64,000 nucleotides of DNA from Eutypella sp. D-1 (Eukaryota > Ascomycota > Sordariomycetes > Xylariales > Diatrypaceae), in contig JAJTTP010000002.1 in the NCBI GenBank assembly GCA_023313575.1, positions 3,348,001-3,412,000 on the forward strand, in the 5' to 3' direction. Positions 1 through 12,400 of the stretch are shown here, piece after piece (the first letter of the stretch is position 1; every line of letters begins with the position of its first letter). Under the pieces are notes generated by a model. It saw only the letters and a list, made by a program, of their open reading frames with translations. It was not told the origin of the DNA and ran no database searches. A program made the translations under genes and the position numbers.

Positions 1-1529
1 CATATGCCGGTGGTACCATGTTCTTGACATTTACACTCGTACCTTTTCATAGCGACTGGAGGACCTTATGGGAGATAGGTGGCTCGCTGTAGAGTCTATG
101 GGTATCTTCACATTCGTTCTCGGTATATGTTCTCCCTCGCAAGTCGACTAGATTTTACACATGTGAGGAGGGTAGCCGAACTTCTTCGGGTTTCCCTAGG
201 TGACAAGTAGAGCGCCCTGGTTGGTGGGATGACATGAGTGCTCCGGGTATAGATTATCATACAGAGCTATCTATAATTAATGACAGTCGACGACTTCCAA
301 GGAAAAGACGATGCGGAAGGTTGGTCTGCAATATGTAACAAGTAATTATAACAAGATAATATGTTACGGAGCAGACGTCTGCTGCCTCATCTCTTGCTAT
401 CGGTCATCAGACAGAGAGCTTCTCTAACCAATGACAAGATATGCCAAGAAACTGGCGTTAAAGCCTGTTGCGACGGGTGCTAACCTACTTAGGTCAAGTT
501 TTCCCCATGCAAGCAATTTACCGTTGCAGTGCATGTCGAGGCAACTACTCACTTTCGTCTGAAAGTTCAGTCGTATACAAAGGCAATGTGTTGGTACTAC
601 ATACGGGCAGCCTGACATTGGTCAGATGCGGGGTGACCTTGCCGAAATTTGTACAGGTACCGACGCGGTGAGCAGAGCCGAGAGGACTCAATACGTTAGT
701 ATGGCCAGCGCGGGGGTGGGTGCTGAGTCTCAACGCTGGGCAGTAGTGAGGCCTAATGTTGGCTCTCAATTATGATAAGTTGACCCTACTAGGTTATTAA
801 AGTCGACAGGATAGACATGAGAAGATAGAAGGAACTGGAGGCAGCAACAAGCCCCAAGCACTGGCTTGGGGTGGGAAGCCAGCCGTCAATATCTAGCACA
901 TGGGTTGTGTTGGGATACATTGTAAAGTCAGCAGTACGTGCCATGGGCATCCATGCCCAGGAAGTATTGCACGCGGGTGGAGGGGTATAGGGAATTGATG
1001 TAGGTACATTGCAGGGCGCCAACGTGTGGATGACGAAGCGATGGCAAGAAAAGGTGCTTAGAGTGATGGCATTTCTTCACGGTAAGTGACGGGAGGTTGC
1101 TGGAAGATGAGCGGAGAGGCCCAGCTATTGTGTGTGCATCGACACCGCCGTTTTGGGAAAATCGCGACTCTCTTCTCAAGAGACAATATCGAATGCGTTC
1201 CCAGCGGTAATGGCAGCTCTAGATCAGGACTGGGGTGGTAAGTGATGGAAGGAGGTTGATAGAGGGGCGTGCACACCCAGGGGTGTAGATAGACTGGAGT
1301 CTCTGATTGGTTGCCTGGGGTCAGTAGGTGCTGTGACTGTTGCGCAATAAGTTGACCGATCCCCCCCGTCCGATCCTCTTTCCAAATTTCCCCCCTCTTC
1401 CTCCTTCATATCCCCCCATCCTACCTAAACCACCAGAAAATTTTCACACATATGACCACCACCAACCTTTCTCATCATCATCTATCCAAAAACCATCAGG
1501 AGGCTTCGGAAACCCTCTGCAAATTCATA
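1..1529. other. Intergenic, no gene recognised
   Basis: Open frames here are short (83 codons or fewer), overlap on both strands and resemble no family. The last 170 bp (about 1360-1440) are strongly C/T-rich with runs of C. Such pyrimidine tracts commonly lie just upstream of transcription starts in filamentous fungi, so this is probably the promoter and leader of the gene starting at 1530. Confidence 0.6.
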
Positions 1530-2635
1530 ATGGCCTATTCCAGAGGTGAGTGACCTCTTATTTCAGCATTATGGAAGCCGATATTGATCAAGCTGCAGAA
1601 TGTCGCAGGACCTCTGACGGTTCTTACCATGAAGCACGAAGAGAAGATCGTGCTGCGGGTCGCAGGCCTGCTGGCCCATCGACTCGATGGGTGGCTAGGA
1701 CATCCTGTAGGACTCAGTCCTAACCAACACCCGTGCATATTGGTCGCGCTGACCAGCAATAGATGATGCATCTCGAGAAGAGGCAGACTATTCGCCCGCA
1801 ATGTCGGCGTATGGTTATCAGCCAGCATCATATTTGCTGGATGTGCATCAGCCAGATTCATCTCGTCGGATGCGGCACGCCCATGTCTCCGACGGGCGAC
1901 GCGAGCCTAGGTATGCTGACGCATACTCGCTCGTACCGACGAAAGGTTCTGCTGCTGGCATGAGCGAGGGTGCGGGGCTTCCAAATAATGGAACCACACC
2001 TAGGCACACTGGTCAGCAGCTGCCTGACTTTGTCCTCTTCCCTACAGAAAGGAGCATGAACGACAAGACAACGTATTTGAGAGACGACTACGCACTCGAC
2101 GACGATTGGGGTGACTATACCGTCGATGCGGGAGTGTCTAGGACGTCATCAGCCCCTTCAATTAAGCGGTTCGGTCGCAAGGCTCCAGGCACCCAGAATA
2201 GGGCCCCGCCATACGCCGAGAGTCCTAGAGGACTTACACCAGCCGCGACCGACTGTGGAGTGTATGTGCGGGCAAGCAGGGGTGATCACACCGAGAGGAT
2301 ATACTATGCCCCCTCGCCACCAAATGCCCCGAGCATACCTAGGCTACCCACCCCGGACTTCAATGATGTTCACCGAAGCGGATGCCCTCATGGTCGTCGT
2401 TTCTGTGAATGCTGCCCCCATGAAGGCGAAGATGAGGTGCCATCAGACTGGAGTGGCAGATCCAAAATGGACCGGCAGAGTAAGTACGAGAATTGTGCAA
2501 TTACCCCGCCTTGGCGGTTTGGGGGGGCATATGATCACAAACTCCATACGGTCGCTGACACCACCTTCAGCAAGTGAGGCCAAAGCCTACATCGCTCGTA
2601 CATCGAGGAGCAAACGTCTCTTACCCGAACCGTGA
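1530..2635 (+). CDS. Uncharacterised protein, 4 exons (301 aa)
   Basis: Four exons join in one frame: 1530-1545, 1599-1706, 1763-2479 and 2571-2635 (stop TGA). The introns are 53, 56 and 91 bp. The second and third have GTAGG/GTAAGT donors and CTGAC branch sites before CAATAG and TTCAG. I do not recognise the family. The protein is polar, rich in Arg, Ser, Pro and Asp, and probably disordered, with no signal peptide or membrane segment. Its one distinctive feature is a cysteine cluster near residues 249-259 (C-x6-C-x-C-C, with His on either side), which could bind metal. The short first exon (five codons plus one base) is inferred from splice phase: the splice carries an open frame straight into exon 2. 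An extra in-frame intron is possible at 1970-2047 (78 bp, textbook CTGAC...CTACAG 3' site) and would give 275 aa. Existence of the gene is fairly sure; function is unknown. Confidence 0.7.
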
Positions 2636-5600
2636 AGGTAAAAAAAGATTGACTGCTCTTGACTTGAAGGGGGATTGTTGTTTCAGACTCAATAGGGAAT
2701 GTTCCGGAGTTTATCTTTGATTGAATGTAGGACTATGACGGGATCTTGACACGATCTTTGAGGGGACAGACCAGCCCGACCAGGGCAATGACGACACAGT
2801 CGGGAACAGGTGTTACAATTGATAGTCACATGTCAAATAGCCATTATAATAAGCATATAATATGAGCGATAAGTGTGACCGAACTAGGCGGATGAATAAA
2901 CTCGCACCATGCGTTGGGATCGTCCTTTCTATCGTGTTGCCTGGTGTTTGTGATGGGCACTTTTGATGTTGTTGAGGAAGAAGTCAGGATGAGTGGGTCT
3001 GACTGGTAGGGAAAGTGGTAGCCTAGCAAGCCTCGGTGGGGTCGTGGCTAGTAATCTAAACACAGTAGGACTTTTCCACCAGCCACAGCTGGCTGCCTCC
3101 AGTCCTACGAAGTGGCTGGATATATGAAAGAAGCACAACATAAATTGAGCTTATGCAAATATTTATGCATCGTCACAGGCATGGTATATGCAGAGACAGG
3201 AACCTTACGAAACTACGAAGTAAGGAGGGAATACTCTCATATATAAATGTAGGATAGAATGGAGCAGTGACTGCTATTACAATACTGACCACATCAACCA
3301 TGATCCGAGGGTAATCTACATGATTGCAGATGCGTAGGGCCAAGTTGGACCTGGTAGGTGAGGAGGGGATGCACTATTTTGTGATTGGTAGACGGGGGGA
3401 TTTGATAGGACTCGGCCACACCTGCAGTCTTATGAAGTTCTATCAGGTATTTCATCGACGCCACGCTACATCCCCAGGCCGTCAGGTATATGGATTTTGC
3501 AACGTAATCTAAAATCAGGTTTGGCAATCAGCAGGGTGTGCAGTGTACTGCTGTCTGCATTCACCAGCCAATATGGCCCCGACAGCGCCCTATGCCAAGC
3601 AACAACTACGTGACCGCTCCGCGAAGGGTTAAGAACCTCAGTCTCCACCTACCGAACCCCCCAAAAACATTCGCTTTGGATTTGGACTCGATGACCGGAC
3701 TGCACGACATATACTCTGCAGCAAGGTGTCCAGCTCGCATCGACGATCTTTCATGTGACCCACTGCTATACTTTTAAGCGCAGTGAACGCGCGGTTCGGA
3801 CCGTCGCAGCAATGAGCAACCGGCCTGAAATCCGCTTCCTGTTTGGCATCACGGCCGTTCCACACATTCGCACACATTCGCACGTAGTTTATCCGCATGT
3901 CACGTGTCCATATCATTACATATCTCTGTCCTAGAAGATGTGTCTGAATGTGTCTAGAAGGATTGGGGGCCGTAACTAAGATGGGCAATGCTTTGTTGCT
4001 AGCTTATGTCGAGCACGCCCGTTCCAAAGCAGTAAAAATTGTGCCTTCCGAGCCGTTCCCCGGCGACTCTTCATTGAAACTAATAGCGCGAGCCTACTTA
4101 TTGAACGATAATAGGCATCTCGATGCACACCTTTCCACCAGAATCCAGTTTCTATATGCATCGTGTCAGTCCATGAGCTCTTGGCCAAATGAGGCTGAAG
4201 GTGTTGGTGGGGGCTTTGCTTATATTCCTACGTCCCTTACCTGGTGTTTCCTTGTCAAACTATGGGGACGATAACGGGCCAACTATTAGGTCTATGTTTA
4301 GAAGTCTGGTGTGGGACCTCTTACAGACTATATATGGCGATTTGCCCAATCCAGTCCATTATATGGTCCGATGGCCATATCTCACTTTATAGAAGCTGAT
4401 CTACTCACTATAACATGGCCTTATGGCAGGCATCCGTCCTAATCATTCGGGCTCATCAGTCAGCACACTAGACCACACTAGGCTCCATATGTGAGGCCAA
4501 TTTGGCATATCTTATGTGAACCTGATTGGATAGCTCACCGGCATGTCAATGGTGTTTAGGCAAAGGGGGAACGGCAGGGACAGGCTATTAACGATGCGAT
4601 AGAAATTAATTTTCCTGCAGTACGCACAAGAAAGTATTCGGACTATCTGGTAAATCTGTCAAGCGAAAGTGATGTGTGTCGCAGATCTGAGTATTAATGA
4701 TGCTCTGGACCATGAAGACGACTGGTTAGCATATCTTACGTAGTAAGCACCGGACCCCCACGAAATAGATCGTAAGCGCGGCGAAAGATGCGTGGTGTGG
4801 GTGGTGTACTACCTAACATAACGGATATGGGCCGGGCGGAACTCGGGAGGACGCGGACGATGAACTTAGCATGGATTGGATAACCTTTATTTGAGACTAT
4901 CTGGATCGATTTTATTCCAACGACCAATCTGATGAAAACCTGGTCTCTCGAAGGCAACATTTGGGACGGCGCACGGGGTTTGTTGCAATCAGAGGCCATG
5001 GCCTTACCTTGAGTACAGTAGTAACGTTGCAGATCCCTACGAGTATATATGATTATTCTTTATATCTACTGGTCTTTATCGAAAACCTGTTTATACTTTT
5101 CACCCTCCTTATAGGGGTAGCTTCGCCTGAGGGCACGTGCATGTAATTGCGGCATGACGCGCTTCTCTCTGTCAGACTGACTAAAACCAAGTCGAAATCA
5201 GTGTAAAGTTAGAACGCCTACGAGAGTCTAGAATCTGCAGATCCGGTTTGTACCGGACTGTCGAAAACGTGCACGTAAATCTGCCTTCCCAATAGATGAG
5301 GATACTCCGCATTACAAGACCTCACATTCACGATGTGACAAGCTTGGTGGTTAAGTGGTGTATGTAGGAATTGTGCACATGGAGTTGGGAATGCATTGAT
5401 CTCATTGGTCAAGGCGGGCTACCATTTCCTAAAAAGGAAGCTGCCTAGTGACGGGTACCTGACTAGGTTCGAATTTAGCAGGTCCTCGCCGCCCTCCAGT
5501 GACTGATACCGCCGTTATGGAACGGCACAGGTACGATACAGGCCACTCAATCTAGGGAACTAGCCTGCGAACTGGGACATGGTTACTGCTCATGATCCAC

Positions 5601-6529
5601 CCTAGTCGCAGCGTTGTATTTTCGAATGGTAAGATGACTAGGACACAGATAAGCTGGTCAGTCGACATTAGCCAGATGGATGCAGCACTGTTCTTTTTGG
5701 TGGTCATTTCACAATAGGGGCAATGTGAGTCTAAAGTGAAGCGATTGTGGATATCTGGTTCTACCAAAGAGAAAATATACATCTTCAGCAAGCTGGAAAG
5801 CTACCTGTATAATTATATAGATAGAGAACCCCTATTGTCGAAATGGCAATACAGTTGAACAATACGGGCGTGGTAAGCCCAGATCTAAATCTTAGAAGGT
5901 ACCCATTTTCCCCAGATAACCCCAGTCACGCACATGCGGCTACACGTTCCTTCCTCTTTGTTCCTGCGTACGGCCGCGCCAAGTCTAAGCTGGCAAGATC
6001 GAATGAGGGTCTGGGGTGTTGAAGAAGATTTCAACGGCCAATAATATTGCATCGCGACGCGTTCGCGGGGCAGTGGAATAGCTGTCATTCGGAGTAACCA
6101 TGTGGTTATGTAGCTTACTAGGTATGGTGACATCAGATATCTAGCCCTGAGGAATGCAAGCGACGCCTGGACCGCACGGGTCCAAGAAAATGGAACCTTT
6201 CCATCACAGGAGGCCGCATAATTGGTATAATTGGCAGGTAACGTTAAGCTATCCCTAAATAAGATATGTTGAATGTCTTACATTCCAAGAGCTATAATGT
6301 GTTAGCTACGTTGGTACGTGCAAACCTAATCGGTGATAGCGGTTTGGGGGGTTCGGGTGACTGCCACAGTGACCAAACACTACCTACTACCCACATATGT
6401 GTATAGATAGGTAAACATAGCCTGGAACTATAAAGCTCTCGGATCTCCCGCAGTTCCTGCCATATCTTCTGTGTTGATTCATGTCAAGGCAAACAAGCCA
6501 AAGCGGAGAATCAGAACAGATCAAAAACA
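2636..6529. other. Intergenic, 3.9 kb, no gene recognised
   Basis: The longest open frame is 116 codons (3638-3988, minus). None shows domain-like sequence, plausible splice partners or coding bias. The final 100 bp form the chitinase promoter. Confidence 0.55.
6429..6435 (+). promoter_or_regulatory. TATA box of the chitinase gene
   Basis: TATAAAG lies 95-101 bp upstream of the chitinase ATG, a usual distance for a fungal TATA element with a short leader. Assigned by sequence and position only. Confidence 0.4.
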
Positions 6530-7954
6530 ATGACTTCCATCAAGTTGGCACTGGCCACAGTTGCCGCCCTCTTCGGCTCATCAGCTCTCGCTGGTTTCGA
6601 CCCCTCCTCGCAGAGCAATGTAGCTGTATACTGGGGTGAGCTAGATCACGAGACGCTTCTCATGTCTGAGGCTAATCTGTGATTTTAGGTCAGAACTCGG
6701 CCGGCCAGGCAAATACACAGGCGCGCCTTGCAGAATACTGTAACAGTAAGAAGCCCCCAGCTTCACTCTGTAGAGACACATGCTAACATGAACTGGTTCA
6801 GATGATAAGATCAATGTATGGCCCTCCGGTCTCGTACTGTCAGCATCCGGATCACTGACCGCACGATCCTAGATCATCCCAGTCTCGTTCTTGAACGGCA
6901 TCAATCCTCCCATCGTGAACTTCGCTAGTGCTACTGACCGATGCGAACCGATTGCCGGAACTCAACTGTTCAAGTGTCCCGAGATTGAGTAAGCTCCACT
7001 CAAACTTACCTGAAGTCAAGGCAGTCTCTAACGTCGGACAGGGAGGATATCAAGGCTTGCCAAGCCAAGGGCAAGACCATCATACTCTCGATTGGAGGCG
7101 CCACTTACTCGCAAGGTGGTTTTGCGAATGCCGATGCAGCTCGTCAGGTACGTCACGAGAAATCCTGCCCATTAGCACTTCTTGGGATCCTGAGGCTGAT
7201 ATTGGGTGTCAAATAGGCTGCCGACCAGGTGTGGGATCTCTTTGGCGACAACACCGGTGCGGCTAACCGCCCGTTCGGCTCTGCGATCGTTGACGGTTTC
7301 GATTTTGACTTCGAGGCCTCCACCAACAACCTGGCGCCCTTTGCCCAGCAACTGCGTGCCCGCATCGACGCGTCAGGCCGCAAGATGTACCTTTCGGCCG
7401 CCCCCCAGTGTGTCTACCCGGACGCTGCCATGAACGATGTTCTGAACGGCGCTGTCGCGCTCGACTTCATCATGATCCAGTTCTACAACAACTGGTGCGG
7501 CGTGGTCAACTTCCAGCCTAATGCAGCAGAGAACCCGTATAACTTCAACGTCTGGGACACCTGGGCCAAGCAGACAAGCAGGAATAAGAACGTCAAGGTT
7601 CTCATGGGTGTTCCCGCCACCGCTAGCGCCGGCGGCGGCTATGTTCCAGCCTCCGCACTCGAACCCATCATCAACTACAACAAGCAGTTCTCCAGCTTCG
7701 GTGGGGCTATGATCTGGGATATGTCCCAGCTGTACCAGAACAATGGGTTCCTCGATACCGTGTACGCTGCTCTAGGCCGTGACGGTGGCGAACAGCCCCA
7801 GCCTCCGCCTCCCAACCCCCCGCAGGAGCCGGGCCCTTCTCCCGGTAAGATTCCTCAGTGGGGTCAATGCGGTGGTGAAGGTTGGACCGGCCCGACGGAG
7901 TGCGAACCGCCATATACCTGCCAAGGTAGTCAGTGGTGGAAGTCGTGCCAGTAA
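6530..7954 (+). CDS. Secreted GH18 class III chitinase with C-terminal CBM1
   Basis: Six exons (6530-6635, 6689-6745, 6802-6815, 6873-6988, 7042-7147, 7217-7954) encode 378 residues. Residues 1-20 are a signal peptide (basic start, hydrophobic core, ALA cleavage site). The GH18 barrel follows: the early NVAVYWGQNSAGQ strand, an SIGG substrate-binding strand, and the catalytic DGFDFDFE motif with Asp162, Asp164 and proton donor Glu166 all intact. A Pro/Gln/Gly-rich linker leads to a CBM1 of about 34 residues at the C terminus, with the QWGQCGG start, four cysteines and aromatic residues for binding a flat polysaccharide face. The family hydrolyses beta-1,4-GlcNAc bonds in chitin, outside the cell or in the wall. 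Class III (plant-type) enzymes in fungi serve in wall remodelling or degradation of foreign chitin; the CBM1 suggests action on insoluble polymer. Exon 3 is only 14 nt; its frame and the flanking sequence (DKIN-IIPVSFLNG) support it. Introns are 53-69 bp. Confidence 0.93.
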
Positions 7955-8904
7955 TCGGCTTGCCTCATGCCGCCGATCATCACTCAGCCCTCTATACCCG
8001 AGCCTGGTCGTTCTTCGTTGGAGTAATAAGGGGTAGCCGTTTTGGCATTTCTATGTATATATTACCATTAGCTGATTGCTCTTCCACGTACATATTTCAA
8101 TACTCAGTTTGACAGACGCATAATGCACGTCGAGACCAGCTGTGGCAGTCCATATAATTGGGGTCCTGTACTATGATATGAGTGAAAACGAGCGAATAGC
8201 CTCCATCAAAGGCAAAAAGGCAGCCTTTCATATTATCCACTGCCCTTGTTGTCTCAGCATGCAATCCAGTTGGTCGGTCATTGATATAGGAGCGGCCTTG
8301 AAATGTTCTGGATTATGCTCAAGTTTGGGGTCGTGTATACATTGAGTTCCAAGTCGCAGACCAGGACCAAGTTGAGGAGCGTAAGGGGGCAGCTTAGAGT
8401 TTCCCTTCGAAAAAAGGCTCACAAGTCATTATCACCCCACCAATCACAGAGATGACTGAGCTGTACCATCTTCATTGCCGATCATCGCAAGCAGATGTGA
8501 GCACTAGTCAGTGCTTACACAGCCCCCGTTATAGGCCTCGGTGACATAACCCCATTTTATAGTCAGGCCGTTATTTCCCGTCTCCTTTATCGTATTCCCC
8601 GCGTCATCTGTGGGTTGGCATGAAGTGATATCTATACACACCGTGTGCGTGTGTATGGAGCCTCTGATTTTGGTAGCAATACAGTCTGCTCTCTGAATCT
8701 ACCAACCTGGTTTGGAACAAGACTTTCAGGACGGGATCATGAGTATGTCCTCGCTTTTCCTTCTCCAGCAGAAAACCCAGCATAGATACGACGGCAGAGG
8801 CTCAGTGCTTTCTCTCCAGGGGCATAGAATAGCCCCGGATATTTGCTTACCGTGCTTTCTGTTACCGGATATTCCCGGTTTCGCTTTGATCGGCTGTCTC
8901 ACGT

Positions 8905-8925
8905 TTAGCCGATGCCTAATCGGCT
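8905..8925. repeat. Perfect 8-bp inverted repeat (hairpin)
   Basis: TAGCCGAT and ATCGGCTA are separated by 5 nt. A third copy of the core (ATCGGCT) sits at about 8888. There is no coding frame nearby, and the role is unknown. It could be the tip of a degraded transposon end or chance. Confidence 0.4.
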
Positions 8926-9105
8926 ATACTACATCCAGCAATATCTTAACCAGCACCTAGCCGTATCACCAAGTGAATATTTCGATGATAGTAAGCTGGT
9001 GCCGTGATTTGCATCTAGTAGCTACCAACACGGCACCCAGAGGCTAAAATCAGAGTGACAAGAACTATTAGTCCATCACCGAGCGGGATCCGTATATAGA
9101 ACTTA

Positions 9106-9426
9106 TCACGCGGTCAATGGCGACAGCACAGTCATGCCAGATGGGTCATATGTTTCTTTATTTCTGGTGAGTCGAGCCATGGGCCCTTCCGCATCAGGAT
9201 GGTGAGCCCGAAGATCGGGCGTTGTGATTATCGTGATGCGGGGGTTTGCATGGGCCGGATTGGATCGTGGAGGTCCCGTCGTAGTAAGTCGAACGTCGGA
9301 CAAAAGATAGCTGCCAAGCCGCATCAGCCCAACGACACCACCAAGGACAAACATCATCCACCAAATGCGCAAATCGACGTTTCGCCAAGGACTAGCGGGC
9401 GCCCGACCCTCCCGTTCGGGACTCAT
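9106..9426 (-). CDS. Doubtful small membrane protein (106 aa)
   Basis: A single open frame starts at an ATG that follows an in-frame stop. The N terminus is polar and basic; one hydrophobic segment with two Trp and several Gly/Val residues (about residues 22-43) could span a membrane. The rest is Thr/Pro-rich and soluble. I recognise no family. An acceptor-like CAG lies just upstream, so this might instead be the last exon of a decayed gene. The frame is only slightly longer than expected by chance in 5.7 kb. Confidence 0.22.
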   Translation of the reverse strand: MSPEREGRAPASPWRNVDLRIWWMMFVLGGVVGLMRLGSYLLSDVRLTTTGPPRSNPAHANPRITIITTPDLRAHHPDAEGPMARLTRNKETYDPSGMTVLSPLTA

Positions 9427-12400
9427 CCTTGATGCCTATTCGCTGCAACGACCAAGGTTGGTCCAGTGTGCTGGGTAGACTCAGACAGCTGACCCTCTTC
9501 GGGTCCGGTTAGTGTGTATGTTATTTACCTCAGGGCGGCACAGCAGCGCCCATCGTGCGGGGGCTGTCAACCCCGTCCTTCTATGACTATAAGAAGCAGC
9601 GCTTGCCCATCCCTGTATATTATAACGTGGAGTTTCGCTTTAAGTCGAGCTGGCCATGAGTCCCTGACTAAGCCGGCTACCTGAGGATCAGATGAATATC
9701 CTTAAAGAGTCGAGATAGCGGCAGACAAGACACGCAGGAATTATAACACGAGAGGTCGCCTTAATACGATACACTCGTCTGAGAATACTCATGGAAGCGC
9801 AGATTATTCGCGACCATCCCGGCATAACCGTTCGACGACACTCGGCCAGGGGGTTTCATCGATGGTTATGAATACACTAAGATGCCGCGATGGCTTCATT
9901 ATGGGATTTGGTGCCGGGCAATGGGGTCTTTCGCTATGCCGGGATTTGCAAGATGTAATGTTTTGGTGAATATCCGGACTCGATTACGATACTTAGCCCC
10001 GCCGATGGATCGAAGTTTTGAGACAGGCATATAACCATGTGTAGACCTCTGCTTAAACTCACAGTGCCGATTCTGCCGCCAACCTCTCCGTTCCCCGTCA
10101 TTAGGGCTGAAATCACATTTAAGGTTTCAGCGCCGTAGTTCCCGATCGAACTACTGCAGGTAATTTTACCTTGAGCTGCGTCTGGGATGGGGCTCCGGTC
10201 GACTAACTGAAGACGCTCGTGCCAGGAACTGGCACCATCACAACGTCGGGGATGACGCAACGCTTAGTTCAAGTTGAAGGATGTAACAGGATGCGCTAAG
10301 GTGCATCCGAATGCAATCCTTCAATGCGGCATACGCTAGGGTTTGAATGATGGAAAGGGAAAATATTTGAAGCCGCACCAGTTCCGAATGTCCACCATTA
10401 GCTTACTTTCGTCGCGACGGCGATGCATTCTGTCTAGGGTTGAAAGGCAGCTTCCCATTTTCAGACACGTAATAGACGGGCGGAGTTCGTTAACCGAGGA
10501 CAAGCATGTTATCGAGTCAGATTCGACGTATTTCTGCAACAGCAGTAGATCAACCCGTCCAGTTGGGTTCGACATCGAATATTCGACCAAACGGCATCTA
10601 CGATATGGACGCGTATCTCGGCATGAGGGCGACGATATAGTTGATGCCTAGACGAGCAAGAAAAGAGTACCAAGACGAGTTTCACTAGGACCGAGCAACA
10701 TAAGAACCACGCTTCGACGATCAGATGATTTTGAGGCCCTCGCGAGGCATTACGACAAGTGTTGGCGTACAAATAACATGGGGTCAACTTACGACGATAC
10801 TTCTGCAGGGTTCGAGCACGCTGCCCCCATGGCTACTACTAACGTACGAATATTAACGGACTGGGCTCGATCCGGGCTGGGGCCAACCGCAATCTAGTCT
10901 GTCAACCATTATTAGACAATGATGCAGGCCGAAACTAGAACCTCGGTGTTGGACCGGGTCCAAACCCGGTCCGCGCAGCTACCTCTACCTATGCTGCTTA
11001 ACCCTGGCATGTAGACGAATGGAGATTGATCAACTACCGTACGAGGTCAAGAAGCGCTAGGGGAGAAGTGATGCGTAACGGTGAAGAGAAGGTATAAGTC
11101 CCCGCTGCCCTGGAACTGGCTACCACACGTTGGCGTGATCTAGAAGTTGACTCGGGGCTTGGGTGAGCAGCCGCTCGAAGATACGTTTGCCATCGACTGG
11201 AAGGGCTCCACTATGGTATCAACTGGCTACTATTAAAATGCGAACCCTCAATTGACAATGCCGGATCCGAATGACATGCTGTGGGTTACTCGCGCGGACT
11301 AGATTAAGTTGGTCAGATATTCGCCAACAAGGATGAAGTCCGCACTGGATATCGAGGTGCGAAACTATGGGACGTGCCGACCTACTATATTGACGGTCTA
11401 CTAAATTCTATGATGACAAGAGTCGCAGATGAAATGGTTAGACCTGTTCTGGTCGGTGACCCATGTGACCAACCGTTTAAGCACGCATAGCATCAGACAC
11501 TTCGAGATGCACACACCCGATTGCTCGGTCGCACACATTTTCGGACGCATTCGGCCGCTCTACCTCCGTATCGAGATTTCCTAGTCGAGCACGCAAGATT
11601 GGCTGCCCTATATTGTCCGCTCGCCAACCACGAATGGGAGCCGGTCTACGGCCGGGTACTCACTCAAGCCGAGCACATTTGTTTCCGGGCCGGGCCGAAA
11701 TTGGACATGGGACAGAGCGGTGGACCATGTATACTGATAGGATTGTCACTTAGGCGAAAGTTATGGGCAGGCAACGACTCGAGTTATCTGCGACGGTTGC
11801 GGTAGTAGCACGCCATCGAACAGGAACGATAGCCCACCAACTACGCGCATTCCACAGTGTATAGGACGACGTCAGCCTTGCAAAGGCGTATGGGCTGGGG
11901 GTCACGATAGCTTTTGCTTGATTCTCGACTATGCAGAAAATCTCGCCACCCGAGCCGACGGATCGCTTCTTCCAGACTCGAAACCAAAACCCAATGCTAC
12001 AGTCCTCCATGTGGAATTCAGGTGCAGGTACCGACAAGGTGGTTCACAGGCCCGCCAGTTCATAACGATAGAATTACTGGGCCCATATATACATGCCTTA
12101 AGGCGGTGGGCATCGCAATGTCGTAGAGGTGGTGGATCTGCGGACCTGAGACCAGGAACGATGTGACCTTAACACGAGCATTTGCACCAACCCAAACTGA
12201 CCCATTTCAAGCGGGGCCCACGAGGATTGAAATCGTATATGCAGTTATACGCGTGCCTGGCTGTTTGCATGCCGAACCGGCCGATAGTGTTTCATTCCGA
12301 CGACTATATATATGAGTGGAAGAAGACAGCGTTGCATCGTGATAGGTCAAAAGCTTAGCTTCGGAGATTCATTCATGGCTTCAGACTTGGCTCATACATT

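Noticed and set aside
10343..11805. Long open stretches on the plus strand suggesting a decayed retroelement
   Set aside because: Frames with one or two stops over 165-180 codons are expected by chance in this much sequence; no polymerase, integrase or Gag motif is visible.
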